A stretch of 11,958 bases of DNA. Origin: DATKCN01 sp035513175 (GTDB taxonomy: Bacteria > Chloroflexota > Chloroflexia > Thermomicrobiales > CFX8). Location: assembly GCA_035513175.1 (NCBI GenBank), contig DATKCN010000056.1, forward strand, positions 1-11,958, given 5' to 3'. Positions 1 through 7,147 of the stretch are shown in pieces. The position numbers were made by a program, and so were the translations under genes. Position 1 is the stretch's first letter; the number at the start of each line of letters is the position of its first letter. Under the pieces are notes generated by a model. The model did no database searches. It was not told the origin of the DNA and was given only the letters and a program-made list of their open reading frames with translations.

Positions 1-459
1 CAGCACCCAGTCCGGCGAGACATCGTAGTCGGGCAGCGAGCGGGGGCGGCGCAGGTCGGTCAGGTCGAGCGCTCGCACCGTGTCCAGCAGCCTCTCACGA
101 ACCGCGTCCAGCGCCGTCACGTAGCGGCCCAGCGGCGTGGCAGGCGTCGCCGTGAGCTGGCCGTCGGGATCCCGAGCGCTCGGCGGCAGGAGTGCTACAA
201 GGTCGTCGGGGTACGGCTGTTCGAGGATTTCAGCGCACATCCAGTCGACCTCGATGACCGCGATGTGCGCCAGGATCGTGCCAATCGAGTTGCCGCCGGG
301 GCCGGGAACATCGAGCGTGGACTCATCGACCCCGTCGAGCGTCTCAAGCGTGCGATGGCGCGTGTCGCCGAGCACCCAGAGCCAGCGGGCGATCTCTGGC
401 GGAAACGTCGGGTCGAGGTCGATGACGAGCGTGCGGCGCTCGCGAGAGCCCTCAGGCAA
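1..459 (-). CDS. DinB-family protein, 3' end beyond the window
   Basis: The minus strand reads open for 153 codons from a TTG at 459-457 to the window edge with no stop. The start is fixed by an AAGGAG Shine-Dalgarno at 471-466 (6-nt spacer) and by an in-frame TAG at 465-463, so TTG is the only upstream option. The product begins LPEGSRERRT. It has the DinB/YfiT four-helix-bundle signature GGNSIGTILAHIAVIEVDWM at residues 55-74, where His65 is the expected first metal ligand. The second ligand motif (HExxHRGQ type) would fall just past the edge, after SPDWVL at 148-153. DinB-fold proteins are cytoplasmic metal-binding proteins; some are thiol-dependent transferases, and many have no known reaction. 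The gene diverges from the helicase gene. Substrate and exact subfamily cannot be told. Confidence 0.85.
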   Translation of the reverse strand, partial: MPEGSRERRTLVIDLDPTFPPEIARWLWVLGDTRHRTLETLDGVDESTLDVPGPGGNSIGTILAHIAVIEVDWMCAEILEQPYPDDLVALLPPSARDPDGQLTATPATPLGRYVTALDAVRERLLDTVRALDLTDLRRPRSLPDYDVSPDWVL

Positions 460-465
460 TCGCTA

Positions 466-471
466 CTCCTT
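466..471 (-). promoter_or_regulatory. Shine-Dalgarno of the DinB-family gene
   Basis: AAGGAG on the minus strand lies 6 nt before the TTG at 459-457. The in-frame stop just upstream leaves no other upstream start. This site therefore decides a non-ATG start. Confidence 0.7.
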
Positions 472-485
472 CTGTCGTCACTACG

Positions 486-512
486 CCTATACCGCGGCGA
501 TCAGTGTGTCAC
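486..512 (-). promoter_or_regulatory. possible promoter of the DinB-family gene
   Basis: On the minus strand GTGACA (512-507, 5 of 6 to TTGACA) is followed after 15 nt by TATAGG (491-486, 4 of 6 to TATAAT). Transcription would start about 20-25 nt before the TTG codon. The spacer is short for a sigma-70 type promoter, so this is only a candidate. Confidence 0.25.
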
Positions 513-547
513 CCTGTCCGAAGTGAGTCAATGACGCCAAACGCCGT

Positions 548-556
548 TGGTATACT
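548..556 (+). promoter_or_regulatory. extended -10 promoter for the helicase gene
   Basis: TGGTATACT at 548-556 fits an extended -10 element (TGn followed by TATACT, 5 of 6 to TATAAT). No good -35 is visible about 17 nt upstream, which is usual for extended -10 promoters. Transcription would begin near 562-564. This rules out the in-frame start codons at 504 and 531 and favours the ATG at 681, leaving a leader of about 120 nt. Confidence 0.45.
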
Positions 557-680
557 GCGCGACAACAAACCGTGGCCGCGCGCGCCACGCGCGAGCGGGC
601 CAATCGCTTACGCACTGGACGCTGCCGCCCGCCGGGACGTTGCCTCACATCCCGCCCGGCGCAGCCACATTAGGGCCTGT

Positions 681-3641
681 ATGAGCTTCGACGCGCAACC
701 CACCCCGACCACCGTCGCTCCAACAACTGACTCGACCAGCGGCGGCGAAACCCACGGCATGCGCGACCGGGAACGCGCCGAGACTCTGGAGCAGTTCTCG
801 AAGCTGTATCCGTTTCCGCTCGACCGCTTCCAAATCGACGCAATCGACACGTTCCTCGACGGCGACTCGGTCATGGTGGCCGCTCCCACTGGCACTGGCA
901 AAACCGTCGTTGCAGAGCTAGGCGTCTATGAGTCGTTCCGGCGCAGCGGACGCGTTATCTACACGACGCCGATCAAGGCGCTTTCCAACCAGAAGTTCCG
1001 AGACCTGCGGCAGATCTATGGCGACAGCGTCGGCCTGCTGACCGGCGACGTGACCGAGAACGCGCGCGCGCCGATCGTCGTGATGACGACCGAGGTGATG
1101 CGCAATATGCTGTTGCAGAGCCCATGGGAGCTGGACGGCGTCGACTGCGTCATCTTCGACGAAGTGCACTACATCGCCGACACCGAACGGGGCACGACCT
1201 GGGAAGAGGCGATCATCCTCTGCCCGGAGCACATCCAGCTCATCTGCCTGTCGGCCACCGTCTCGAACGCCGAAGAGATCGCAGCCTGGATCGCCCGCAC
1301 GCACCGTCCGATCCGGCTGATCACGCACTACGAGCGCGCCATTCCACTGGCGCTCTATTACTACTTCAACAAAAAGCTGCGGCTGGTGATCGACCACAAC
1401 GGCGACCAGATCGCGAGCTTCCCGGACGCGGGCGGCGAGATCCGCAAGCGCATGAGCCGGGGCGGGTTGACCGCCGACATGCGGCGGCAGGCGGAGCTTG
1501 ACGAGCCCCAGCCGTGGGAGATTTTGCTGGCCATGGCGGCCCAGGAGATGCTGCCGGCCATCTACTTTCTGTTCTCCCGCCGCGACTGCCAGGACTACGC
1601 CCAGCGCGTCGCGATGATGAAGCCGAACTTCGTCCGCGACGACCTCACGCGCCAACGCATCGACGGCGTGATCGAGGCCCATCTGGGCTCGATGCGCGAG
1701 GAGGACCGTGACCTGGAGCAGGTGCGCGCGATCGTCTCGCTGGCGGCGCAGGGCATCGGCTTCCACCACGCCGGGCTGTTGCCGATCCTCAAGCAACTGG
1801 TCGAGGTGCTGTTCACGCGCGGTCTGCTGCAGGTCGTGTTTGCCACCGACACGCTGGCGCTGGGCGTCAACATGCCGGCCCGCTCGGTGGTCATTGGGCG
1901 CATGACGAAGTGGGACGGCCGCAGCCGCCGGCAACTGATCCCCAACGAGTTCCAGCAGATGGCGGGACGCGCCGGGAGGCGTGGCATGGACCTCAAGGGC
2001 AACATCGTCGTCCCCCACTCGCCTTGGATCAAATTCAACGACATGCTCAACATCGCCACCGGCGAGCTGGAGCCGGTCATCAGCGCGTTCTCGATCCGCT
2101 ACAACACTGTGCTCAACCTGTGGGACCCTCCGCACGGTGACCGTGTGCGCCACATGCTGCAACAATCGCTGGCGCAGTTCCAGTCGGCGCGACGAGTGCG
2201 CGAGCTGGAGGACGACATCGTCGCGCTCGGCGCCCGCATCTCGGAGATTCCGCAGGGCTGCCTGATCGGGCTCGACGCGGGTGATGAGCTGCTGGACGAC
2301 TACCGGGGACTTGACCACACCAGCGACGCGCTGCGGGGCAAGGAACGCGGCCTGCTCCAGGAGCTGCGCGAGCTGTCGATCCGCACCGAGTCACGCCCGT
2401 GGCCGGAGCCGGGCCGCCAGGCCATCCGCAAGTTCTTTCGCACCGCCGAGCCGGGCATCGTGGTCCACACCCGAGCCGACAGCTGGGGCGTCTTCGTGGG
2501 CCGCGCCCGGGCCGGTGGCGTGGGGCTGTTCCTGTTCGGCGAGTCGATTCAGCTGGTCCCCGAGTACCGCATGGTCGACTACCTGCCGTCACGGCCGCTG
2601 ATGGTCGAGCTGCCCGAGTCACTCACGGCGCTGGATGAGCCGGTTGCCGATCTGTCGACAGTGGCGACGGAGGAGGAATTGGCGCGCGTCGCTGGGCAGT
2701 TCGCCGCGCTGCCGCTGCCCGACCTGGAAGCGCAGATCGCCGGGCATCGCCTGGAGCTGGAGCAGCGTTACAGCGCAGCCCGTGAAAAGCTGCTGGGTTC
2801 CCTCCAGGAGGTTCGCGAGCAGATCGGTCAGCTCAACGAAAGCCGCGAGCAGCATCCGTGTCACACGTGCCCGCGGCGCAAGGAGCACCTGAACAATCTG
2901 CGGCACGTCAACGCGATGGAGCGCGAGCGCGGCTACGTCGAAAATCAGCTGCAAGAGGAGATGAACGCGGAGGCTGAGCGCATTCGTGGCATCATCAACG
3001 GTATCCGAAACGTCCTGCACCGCTTCAACTACCTGCACCGCGGCTATCCGACGGCCAAGGCCGATCTGCTGGCCGATGTGTTCGACACCAACGGTCTGGT
3101 GATCTGCGAGATGCTCGACCGGGGCATGCTCGACAGCCTGAGCGCGCCGGACATGGCCGAGGTCTTCTCCTGGTTCGCCTTCGACCGCGACTCCCGCTTC
3201 CAGAACACCTATTCGCTGCCGAACCGGCTGGTGCTGCTGCGGCGCCGGCTGGAGGACATGGAGCAGCAGATTCTGGCCAGCGAGCGGTCCAACGGACTGT
3301 TCATCTCCGCCGGTCACAACATCGGCTTCTACGGCGCGATGCGCGCCTGGTGCACCGGCGCGACCATCTCCGCCATCACCGAGCAGATCGCGCTCTCCGA
3401 GGGCGATCTGGTGCTGACCTTCAATAAGACGATCGACCTGATGCGTCAGGTGCGTGAGATGCTGGCGAACGTCTCCCGGGACCACCCCGTCCGCGTGACG
3501 CTCACCGTCGCCGAACGGCTCGTGAAGCGGGACATCGTCGAGCAGTCACTGGCCATCGGGTTCCTGCCGATCGACACCGGGGAGTCCGAGCCGCAGGAAG
3601 CAGACGAGTCGCTGGCGGCGCCGGTGGACGGCGAGGGGTGA
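681..3641 (+). CDS. Ski2/HelY-type DEVH-box RNA helicase
   Basis: This is a 986-residue superfamily 2 ATP-dependent helicase of the Ski2/Mtr4 class, expected to unwind structured RNA in the cytoplasm for processing or decay. Numbering is from the ATG at 681. Motif I APTGTGKT is at 68-75, motif Ia around TTPIKALSNQKF at 95-106, motif II DEVH at 160-163 and motif III SAT at 191-193. Motif V is ATDTLALGVNMPA at 388-400 and motif VI QMAGRAGRRG at 426-435. A winged-helix/ratchet region follows with the family's IRYNTVLNL (472-480). Then come a coiled-coil-rich arch region, a CHTC pair at Cys727/Cys730 in the setting HPCHTCPRRKEH, and a C-terminal DSHCT-like helical domain at about 820-960. Length and layout match mycobacterial HelY (about 900 residues). 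The frame stays open back to 504, but those codons have no family match and lie upstream of the likely promoter. ATG 759 is another possible start. No strong Shine-Dalgarno precedes either ATG. Confidence 0.93.
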   Translation: MSFDAQPTPTTVAPTTDSTSGGETHGMRDRERAETLEQFSKLYPFPLDRFQIDAIDTFLDGDSVMVAAPTGTGKTVVAELGVYESFRRSGRVIYTTPIKALSNQKFRDLRQIYGDSVGLLTGDVTENARAPIVVMTTEVMRNMLLQSPWELDGVDCVIFDEVHYIADTERGTTWEEAIILCPEHIQLICLSATVSNAEEIAAWIARTHRPIRLITHYERAIPLALYYYFNKKLRLVIDHNGDQIASFPDAGGEIRKRMSRGGLTADMRRQAELDEPQPWEILLAMAAQEMLPAIYFLFSRRDCQDYAQRVAMMKPNFVRDDLTRQRIDGVIEAHLGSMREEDRDLEQVRAIVSLAAQGIGFHHAGLLPILKQLVEVLFTRGLLQVVFATDTLALGVNMPARSVVIGRMTKWDGRSRRQLIPNEFQQMAGRAGRRGMDLKGNIVVPHSPWIKFNDMLNIATGELEPVISAFSIRYNTVLNLWDPPHGDRVRHMLQQSLAQFQSARRVRELEDDIVALGARISEIPQGCLIGLDAGDELLDDYRGLDHTSDALRGKERGLLQELRELSIRTESRPWPEPGRQAIRKFFRTAEPGIVVHTRADSWGVFVGRARAGGVGLFLFGESIQLVPEYRMVDYLPSRPLMVELPESLTALDEPVADLSTVATEEELARVAGQFAALPLPDLEAQIAGHRLELEQRYSAAREKLLGSLQEVREQIGQLNESREQHPCHTCPRRKEHLNNLRHVNAMERERGYVENQLQEEMNAEAERIRGIINGIRNVLHRFNYLHRGYPTAKADLLADVFDTNGLVICEMLDRGMLDSLSAPDMAEVFSWFAFDRDSRFQNTYSLPNRLVLLRRRLEDMEQQILASERSNGLFISAGHNIGFYGAMRAWCTGATISAITEQIALSEGDLVLTFNKTIDLMRQVREMLANVSRDHPVRVTLTVAERLVKRDIVEQSLAIGFLPIDTGESEPQEADESLAAPVDGEG

Positions 3642-3752
3642 GGGCCGGGGTCTCGATGGCGGCGCACTTCCCCTTCGGCTCCGTCATTCCGACATTACGT
3701 CGAACGTGGCCGTCCCGACGCCTTCTTGTCAGGCCAACGCCATTAGGGCAAT

Positions 3753-3805
3753 CCGACGGCCTTTTTGTCATCCCTCCATCGTCGGGATGACAAAAAGGCC
3801 GTCGG
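3753..3805. repeat. perfect 22-bp inverted repeat with 9-nt loop
   Basis: Arms 3753-3774 and 3784-3805 are exact reverse complements, around the loop TCCATCGTC (3775-3783). The centre-proximal part of the arms reads TTTTTGTCATCCC and its complement. The same TTTGTCATYC core occurs in other repeat copies in this window (4213-4240, 8310-8337). It sits between the convergent helicase and GIY-YIG genes. It could act as a bidirectional transcription stop, but its T/A run lies inside the stem rather than after it, so it is not a canonical intrinsic terminator. A REP-like dispersed palindrome is the likelier description. Confidence 0.85.
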
Positions 3806-3877
3806 GCTGATGACGCTGAGCTCGGAGGACGATGAGGGCGGAACGGCGGCGAGGCCTCAGGCTCGTTACAGCTACAC

Positions 3878-4162
3878 TCATTCAGCCGCGATGTCAATCC
3901 ATTCGGGATTCTCGGATTCAATCAGGGCGACTTTCATATCGCGGCGCCAGCCCTTCAGTTCTTTCTCACGAGCGATTGCCTGGTCGATGTACTGGAACTC
4001 CTCACAGTGCACGAGGCGGGTGACGTTGTATTTTGCGGTGAATCCAGGGGTCTGCTTCCGCTTGTGCTCGATGGCGCGGCGTTCGATGTCGTTGGTTACG
4101 CCGATGTAGAGGACGCCGGTACTGCTGCACATGATGTAGACCCAGAACTGGTAGCGAGGCAT
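3878..4162 (-). CDS. GIY-YIG nuclease-family protein (small, COG2827/YhbQ-like)
   Basis: This is a 94-residue single-domain protein. The GIY-equivalent VYI is at 8-10 and YIG at 19-21 (VLYIGVTNDIERR). The family's helix arginine (Arg28/29) is followed by EHK at 32-34. FTAKYNVTRLVHCEEF is at 41-56, and AIAREKELKGWRR at 62-74 supplies the expected catalytic Glu66. The C-terminal LIESENPEW at 80-88 is also typical. The length is usual for this stand-alone family, so the gene looks intact. The ATG at 4162 is preceded by AAGGA at 4173-4169 with a 6-nt spacer. Members of the superfamily cut DNA using this fold; the role of the small stand-alone proteins is not settled. The gene lies alone, convergent with the helicase and divergent from the oxidoreductase. 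It has related palindromic repeat sequence on both sides. Confidence 0.9.
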   Translation of the reverse strand: MPRYQFWVYIMCSSTGVLYIGVTNDIERRAIEHKRKQTPGFTAKYNVTRLVHCEEFQYIDQAIAREKELKGWRRDMKVALIESENPEWIDIAAE

Positions 4163-4196
4163 GGCGGGTCCTTCGCGCGAGGGTCACTTCAACTTG

Positions 4197-4225
4197 CAAG
4201 GAGGCTGAGGTGAGATTCCTCCTTG
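4197..4225. repeat. 8-bp inverted repeat upstream of GIY-YIG gene
   Basis: CAAGGAGG (4197-4204) and CCTCCTTG (4218-4225) are exact inverted repeats with a 13-nt loop. The right arm lies inside the dispersed repeat copy at 4213-4240. On a plus-strand transcript this would be a small hairpin ahead of the oxidoreductase gene. Its function is unknown. Confidence 0.5.
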
Positions 4226-4240
4226 GGTCGGAATGACAAA
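4213..4240 (-). repeat. dispersed repeat copy A (TTTGTCATTC family)
   Basis: Read on the minus strand, this 28-nt stretch starts TTTGTCATTCCGAC and ends GGAATCT. It matches the plus-strand stretch 8310-8337 at 23 of 28 positions by direct comparison. It lies 51 bp upstream of the GIY-YIG start codon. The extension on its outer side (GGCC after the A-run, 4241-4246) resembles the corresponding part of the hairpin at 3784-3800. Confidence 0.65.
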
Positions 4241-4301
4241 GGGGCCGGAGCAGAATACCATCCTCCCTGAGCGGCGGACGGCGGGAGGATACGGGGGCAG
4301 C

Positions 4302-5423
4302 ATGGCTGAGAAGCTTCGGATCGGGGTGCTCGGGGCGGGGAGCTGGGCACAGCTGGCGCACATTCCCGGTTGGCAGCGTGACCCGCGCTGCGAGGTGGTC
4401 GTCCTCTGCGATCCAGGCGCTGAGCGGGCGCGTGAGATGGCCGCCGAATTCGGCATACTCGAACACACGGACGATTGGCAGGCGGTCGTCGGCCGCGCCG
4501 ATCTCGACGTGATCGATGTTGTGACGCCATCGCACACACACTTCGAGCTGTCATGGGCGGCGCTGGAGTCGCGCAAGCACGTGCTGTGCGAGAAGCCGGT
4601 CGCCTTCGACTTCCGGCAGACGCGTGCGGCGGCGCAGCTTGCGGCCGGCAAGGGGCTCAAGACGAAACTGGGCTTCACCTTTCGCTACAGTCCCGGCGTG
4701 CGCTACGCGTGGTCGCTGATTCAGGAAGGGTTCGTTGGCAGACCGTTCATCTTCAACGCCTACGAGCAGAACTCGCAGTGGCTCGATCCACAAACTCCCT
4801 TGCGGCAGGTCGATCTGAACGCCGATCAGGGGCGCATCCAGACATCCTCGCTGGAAGGCTACGGGGCGCCGGTGATCGACATCGGGCACTGGTGGGTCGG
4901 CGCCGACCTCGAACGGGTGGTCGGCACGATGCGCAACTTCATCCGGGAGCGCATGGTGCGCGACACCGGCACGGTGATGCGCATGAACATCGACGACGGG
5001 GACATCTTCATCGGCGAGTTTGCGAACGGCGTGATCAGCTCAATCCAGAGCAGCTTCGTCACCATCGGCAATTACCCCGGCATTGAGGTCCGGCTGTACG
5101 GCGAGCAGGGCGCGATCATCTGCCGGCTGGTCGAGGAGTACGGGGTGGCCGAGACGATCAAGGTGGCAACTCCCGACGACGTCGAGTTCCGCGAGCTGGA
5201 GATTCCGCAGCGCTTCTACCCCGTTGGGGGGCATGCTCGGGAATCGTGGCGCTCGCTGTTCTACGCCAACCTGATCAACGACTTCGTCGACGAGATCATC
5301 GAAGGCGGCGACCGCAACCAGGGCAATTTCGAGGACGGCGCGTGGGTGCAGGAGACGATCAACGCCGTCGAGCTGTCGTTCCACGAGCGACGCTGGGTCG
5401 ATTTGCCGCTTGACGGGGCATAG
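4302..5423 (+). CDS. Gfo/Idh/MocA-family NAD(P)-dependent oxidoreductase
   Basis: This is a 373-residue predicted cytoplasmic dehydrogenase for a sugar, inositol or related polyol-type substrate, the usual role of the family. The N-terminal Rossmann fold starts RIGVLGAGSWAQ (6-17), followed by VLCDPGAERA (34-43). DVVTPSHTHFE is at 72-82 and the family hallmark CEKPVA at 96-101 (Glu97-Lys98-Pro99). The C-terminal alpha/beta substrate domain carries the DIGHW segment at 193-197, whose His196 is the likely catalytic residue. The ATG at 4302 is chosen because the Rossmann fold begins at once and GGGGG (4293-4297) lies 4 nt before it, with GGAGG further up. The frame is open back to 4233, but that part reads through the repeat copy and is unlike protein. 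The gene heads a three-gene operon, with its stop 1 bp before the next start. The actual substrate cannot be told. Confidence 0.9.
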   Translation: MAEKLRIGVLGAGSWAQLAHIPGWQRDPRCEVVVLCDPGAERAREMAAEFGILEHTDDWQAVVGRADLDVIDVVTPSHTHFELSWAALESRKHVLCEKPVAFDFRQTRAAAQLAAGKGLKTKLGFTFRYSPGVRYAWSLIQEGFVGRPFIFNAYEQNSQWLDPQTPLRQVDLNADQGRIQTSSLEGYGAPVIDIGHWWVGADLERVVGTMRNFIRERMVRDTGTVMRMNIDDGDIFIGEFANGVISSIQSSFVTIGNYPGIEVRLYGEQGAIICRLVEEYGVAETIKVATPDDVEFRELEIPQRFYPVGGHARESWRSLFYANLINDFVDEIIEGGDRNQGNFEDGAWVQETINAVELSFHERRWVDLPLDGA

Positions 5424-5424
5424 G

Positions 5425-7128
5425 GTGACGCTCGCGACGAGCGAGTGGCTCGACCGCTTCTTCGAGATGTACTACCGGCAGCAGCCGGTCAGCGCGACAT
5501 TCATCGGCGTCCACGAGCGCGACGGCGAACTGCCCGACTTCTCACAGGGCGGCGTCGCGGCCCAGCTAGCCGAGATCCGCGCGGCGCTGGCGCAGGCCGA
5601 TGGCGGGCAGGTCAGCCCGCCGGTGTCGAAGTGGGAGGCGCTCGACCGTCTGCTGGCGCGCAACGCGCTGCTGACGCGCGAGTGGGAACTGAGCGACGCG
5701 CGTGTGCTACTTGCGAACCCGAGCCTGTACACCGGCGAGGCGGTATTCGGAGTCATCTCGCTGCTGCTGTGCGACTACTGCCCGCTGGACGAGCGGATCG
5801 ACGCGGCAACGCGGAGGCTGGCCGCGACGCCTGACCTGCTGGCCCAAGGCCAGGCGAACGTGACGAGCGCACCCGGGGAGTGGGTGGAACGGGCCACTGA
5901 CGAGTGCGACGGCGCGCTGGCGCTGCTGTCCGACGGGGTCGCCGTGCTTGAGCAGGGGTACGGCGTGACGAGCGCGGGTTTCCACGACGCGGCAGCGAGC
6001 GCGGCGGAGGCGTTTCGCTCGCACCGGGAGCATCTCTCGAATCACGTTGAGCGGGTCGAGTTCCGGGGCGTGGGCGCGGACGCGTTCGACACGCTGCTCC
6101 GTAGGGCGCACTGTCTCGCCATCGATGGGCGCGCGGTGGTGGAGTACGGGCTGAAACGGCTGGAGGACGCGCGGGCGGGGATGCGCGCGGCGGCGGACCG
6201 CATTGACCCGGCGGCGGACCCGTCGGCGCTGCTGGCGCAGCTGAGCGACGAGCATCCGGCACTCGGGGACTATTACGCGGCATACCAGCGCGAGTGGGAC
6301 GCCGCGCGGGCCTTTGCAATCGAGCGGGACCTGCTGTCGTGGCCGGACTACCCAATAGGGTTCGAGCCGATCCCCGAGTGGGCGCGCGCCGCGGCGCCGC
6401 ATCTCTACTTCCTGTACTACCGCTCGCCAGCGCCATTCGATCCGAACGTAACCCAGCGCTATCTCGTGACGCCGGTCGAGCGCGACATGCCGCTGGATGA
6501 GCAGGAACGGCGGTTGCGGGCTTCGAACATGAGCCAGATCCGGCTGAACCACGTCATCCACCATGGCGGCATGGGACACCACGTCCAGAACTGGTGGGCG
6601 TATCGAGGCGAATCGCGCGTGGGACGAATCGCGGCGGTCGACTGTTCCCTGAGGATCGCGATGCTGAGCGGCGGCACGATGGCCGAGGGCTGGTCGTGCT
6701 ACGCGACCCGGCTGATGGCCGAGCAGGGCTACCTCACGCCGCTGGAGGAACTGGCCGAGCAGCATGGGCTGGCGCGCATGGCGGGCCGGGCGATCGTCGA
6801 CGCGCGGGTGCATCGCGGAGAGCTTACGCTTGACGGCGCGACGGCGTACTACCGCGACGAGATCGGGATGCCGGAGGCGGCAGCCCGCTCCGAGGCAGTG
6901 AAGAACTCGATGTTCCCCGGCGCGGCGATAATGTACCTTACTGGAACAGATATGATCCACGACCTGCGCGACGAGATGCAAAGACGACTTGGCAGCGGCT
7001 TCAGCCTGCGCTCGTTCCATGACGAGTTCCTGTCGCACGGCTCGATACCAGTCGCGTTGATCGCGGCGCTCATGACTGGCAGGCCGATCGACGCAGAGGG
7101 GTATGTGGCGCCGATCGGCAACGAGTGA
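5425..7128 (+). CDS. DUF885-family protein, putative metallohydrolase with altered HExxPGHH motif
   Basis: This is a 567-residue protein from GTG 5425, which lies 1 bp after the oxidoreductase stop with GGGG 6 nt upstream. TTG 5410, overlapping the previous gene, is an alternative start adding five residues. DUF885 hallmarks appear in order: an N-terminal helical region; IRLNHVIHHGGMGHHVQNWW at about 372-391; EGWSCYATRLM at about 421-431; VHRGELTLDGA at about 462-472; and MFPGAAIMYLTG at about 496-507, corresponding to PGQALSYKIG in relatives. In most DUF885 proteins the first motif is HExxPGHH, by which they are thought to bind metal as gluzincin-like peptidases. Here it reads HHGGMGHH, with the Glu replaced by His. 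The metal-binding residues may remain, but the usual general base is gone, so the reaction may differ. No signal peptide is visible. It probably acts in the same pathway as its operon partners. Confidence 0.88.
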   Translation: MTLATSEWLDRFFEMYYRQQPVSATFIGVHERDGELPDFSQGGVAAQLAEIRAALAQADGGQVSPPVSKWEALDRLLARNALLTREWELSDARVLLANPSLYTGEAVFGVISLLLCDYCPLDERIDAATRRLAATPDLLAQGQANVTSAPGEWVERATDECDGALALLSDGVAVLEQGYGVTSAGFHDAAASAAEAFRSHREHLSNHVERVEFRGVGADAFDTLLRRAHCLAIDGRAVVEYGLKRLEDARAGMRAAADRIDPAADPSALLAQLSDEHPALGDYYAAYQREWDAARAFAIERDLLSWPDYPIGFEPIPEWARAAAPHLYFLYYRSPAPFDPNVTQRYLVTPVERDMPLDEQERRLRASNMSQIRLNHVIHHGGMGHHVQNWWAYRGESRVGRIAAVDCSLRIAMLSGGTMAEGWSCYATRLMAEQGYLTPLEELAEQHGLARMAGRAIVDARVHRGELTLDGATAYYRDEIGMPEAAARSEAVKNSMFPGAAIMYLTGTDMIHDLRDEMQRRLGSGFSLRSFHDEFLSHGSIPVALIAALMTGRPIDAEGYVAPIGNE

Positions 7129-7147
7129 CGGACGATATCGGAGGGAC

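Noticed and set aside
918..2318. Long open frame antisense to the helicase (466 codons)
   Set aside because: It is a high-GC shadow of the helicase codons. The product is rich in His, Asp, Gln, Val and Arg with no domain, and the sense strand carries every helicase motif.
3502..3921. Minus-strand frame across the helicase 3' end and spacer
   Set aside because: Its middle part (GGMTKRPSD, VGMTEPKGK) is simply translation of the GTCATCC-type palindromes, and the remainder is antisense to the helicase.
4002..4541. Minus-strand frames over the GIY-YIG and oxidoreductase starts
   Set aside because: They overlap two well-supported genes in the wrong frame and read through repeat copy A (LCHSDPRRNL, SFRPKEESHL).
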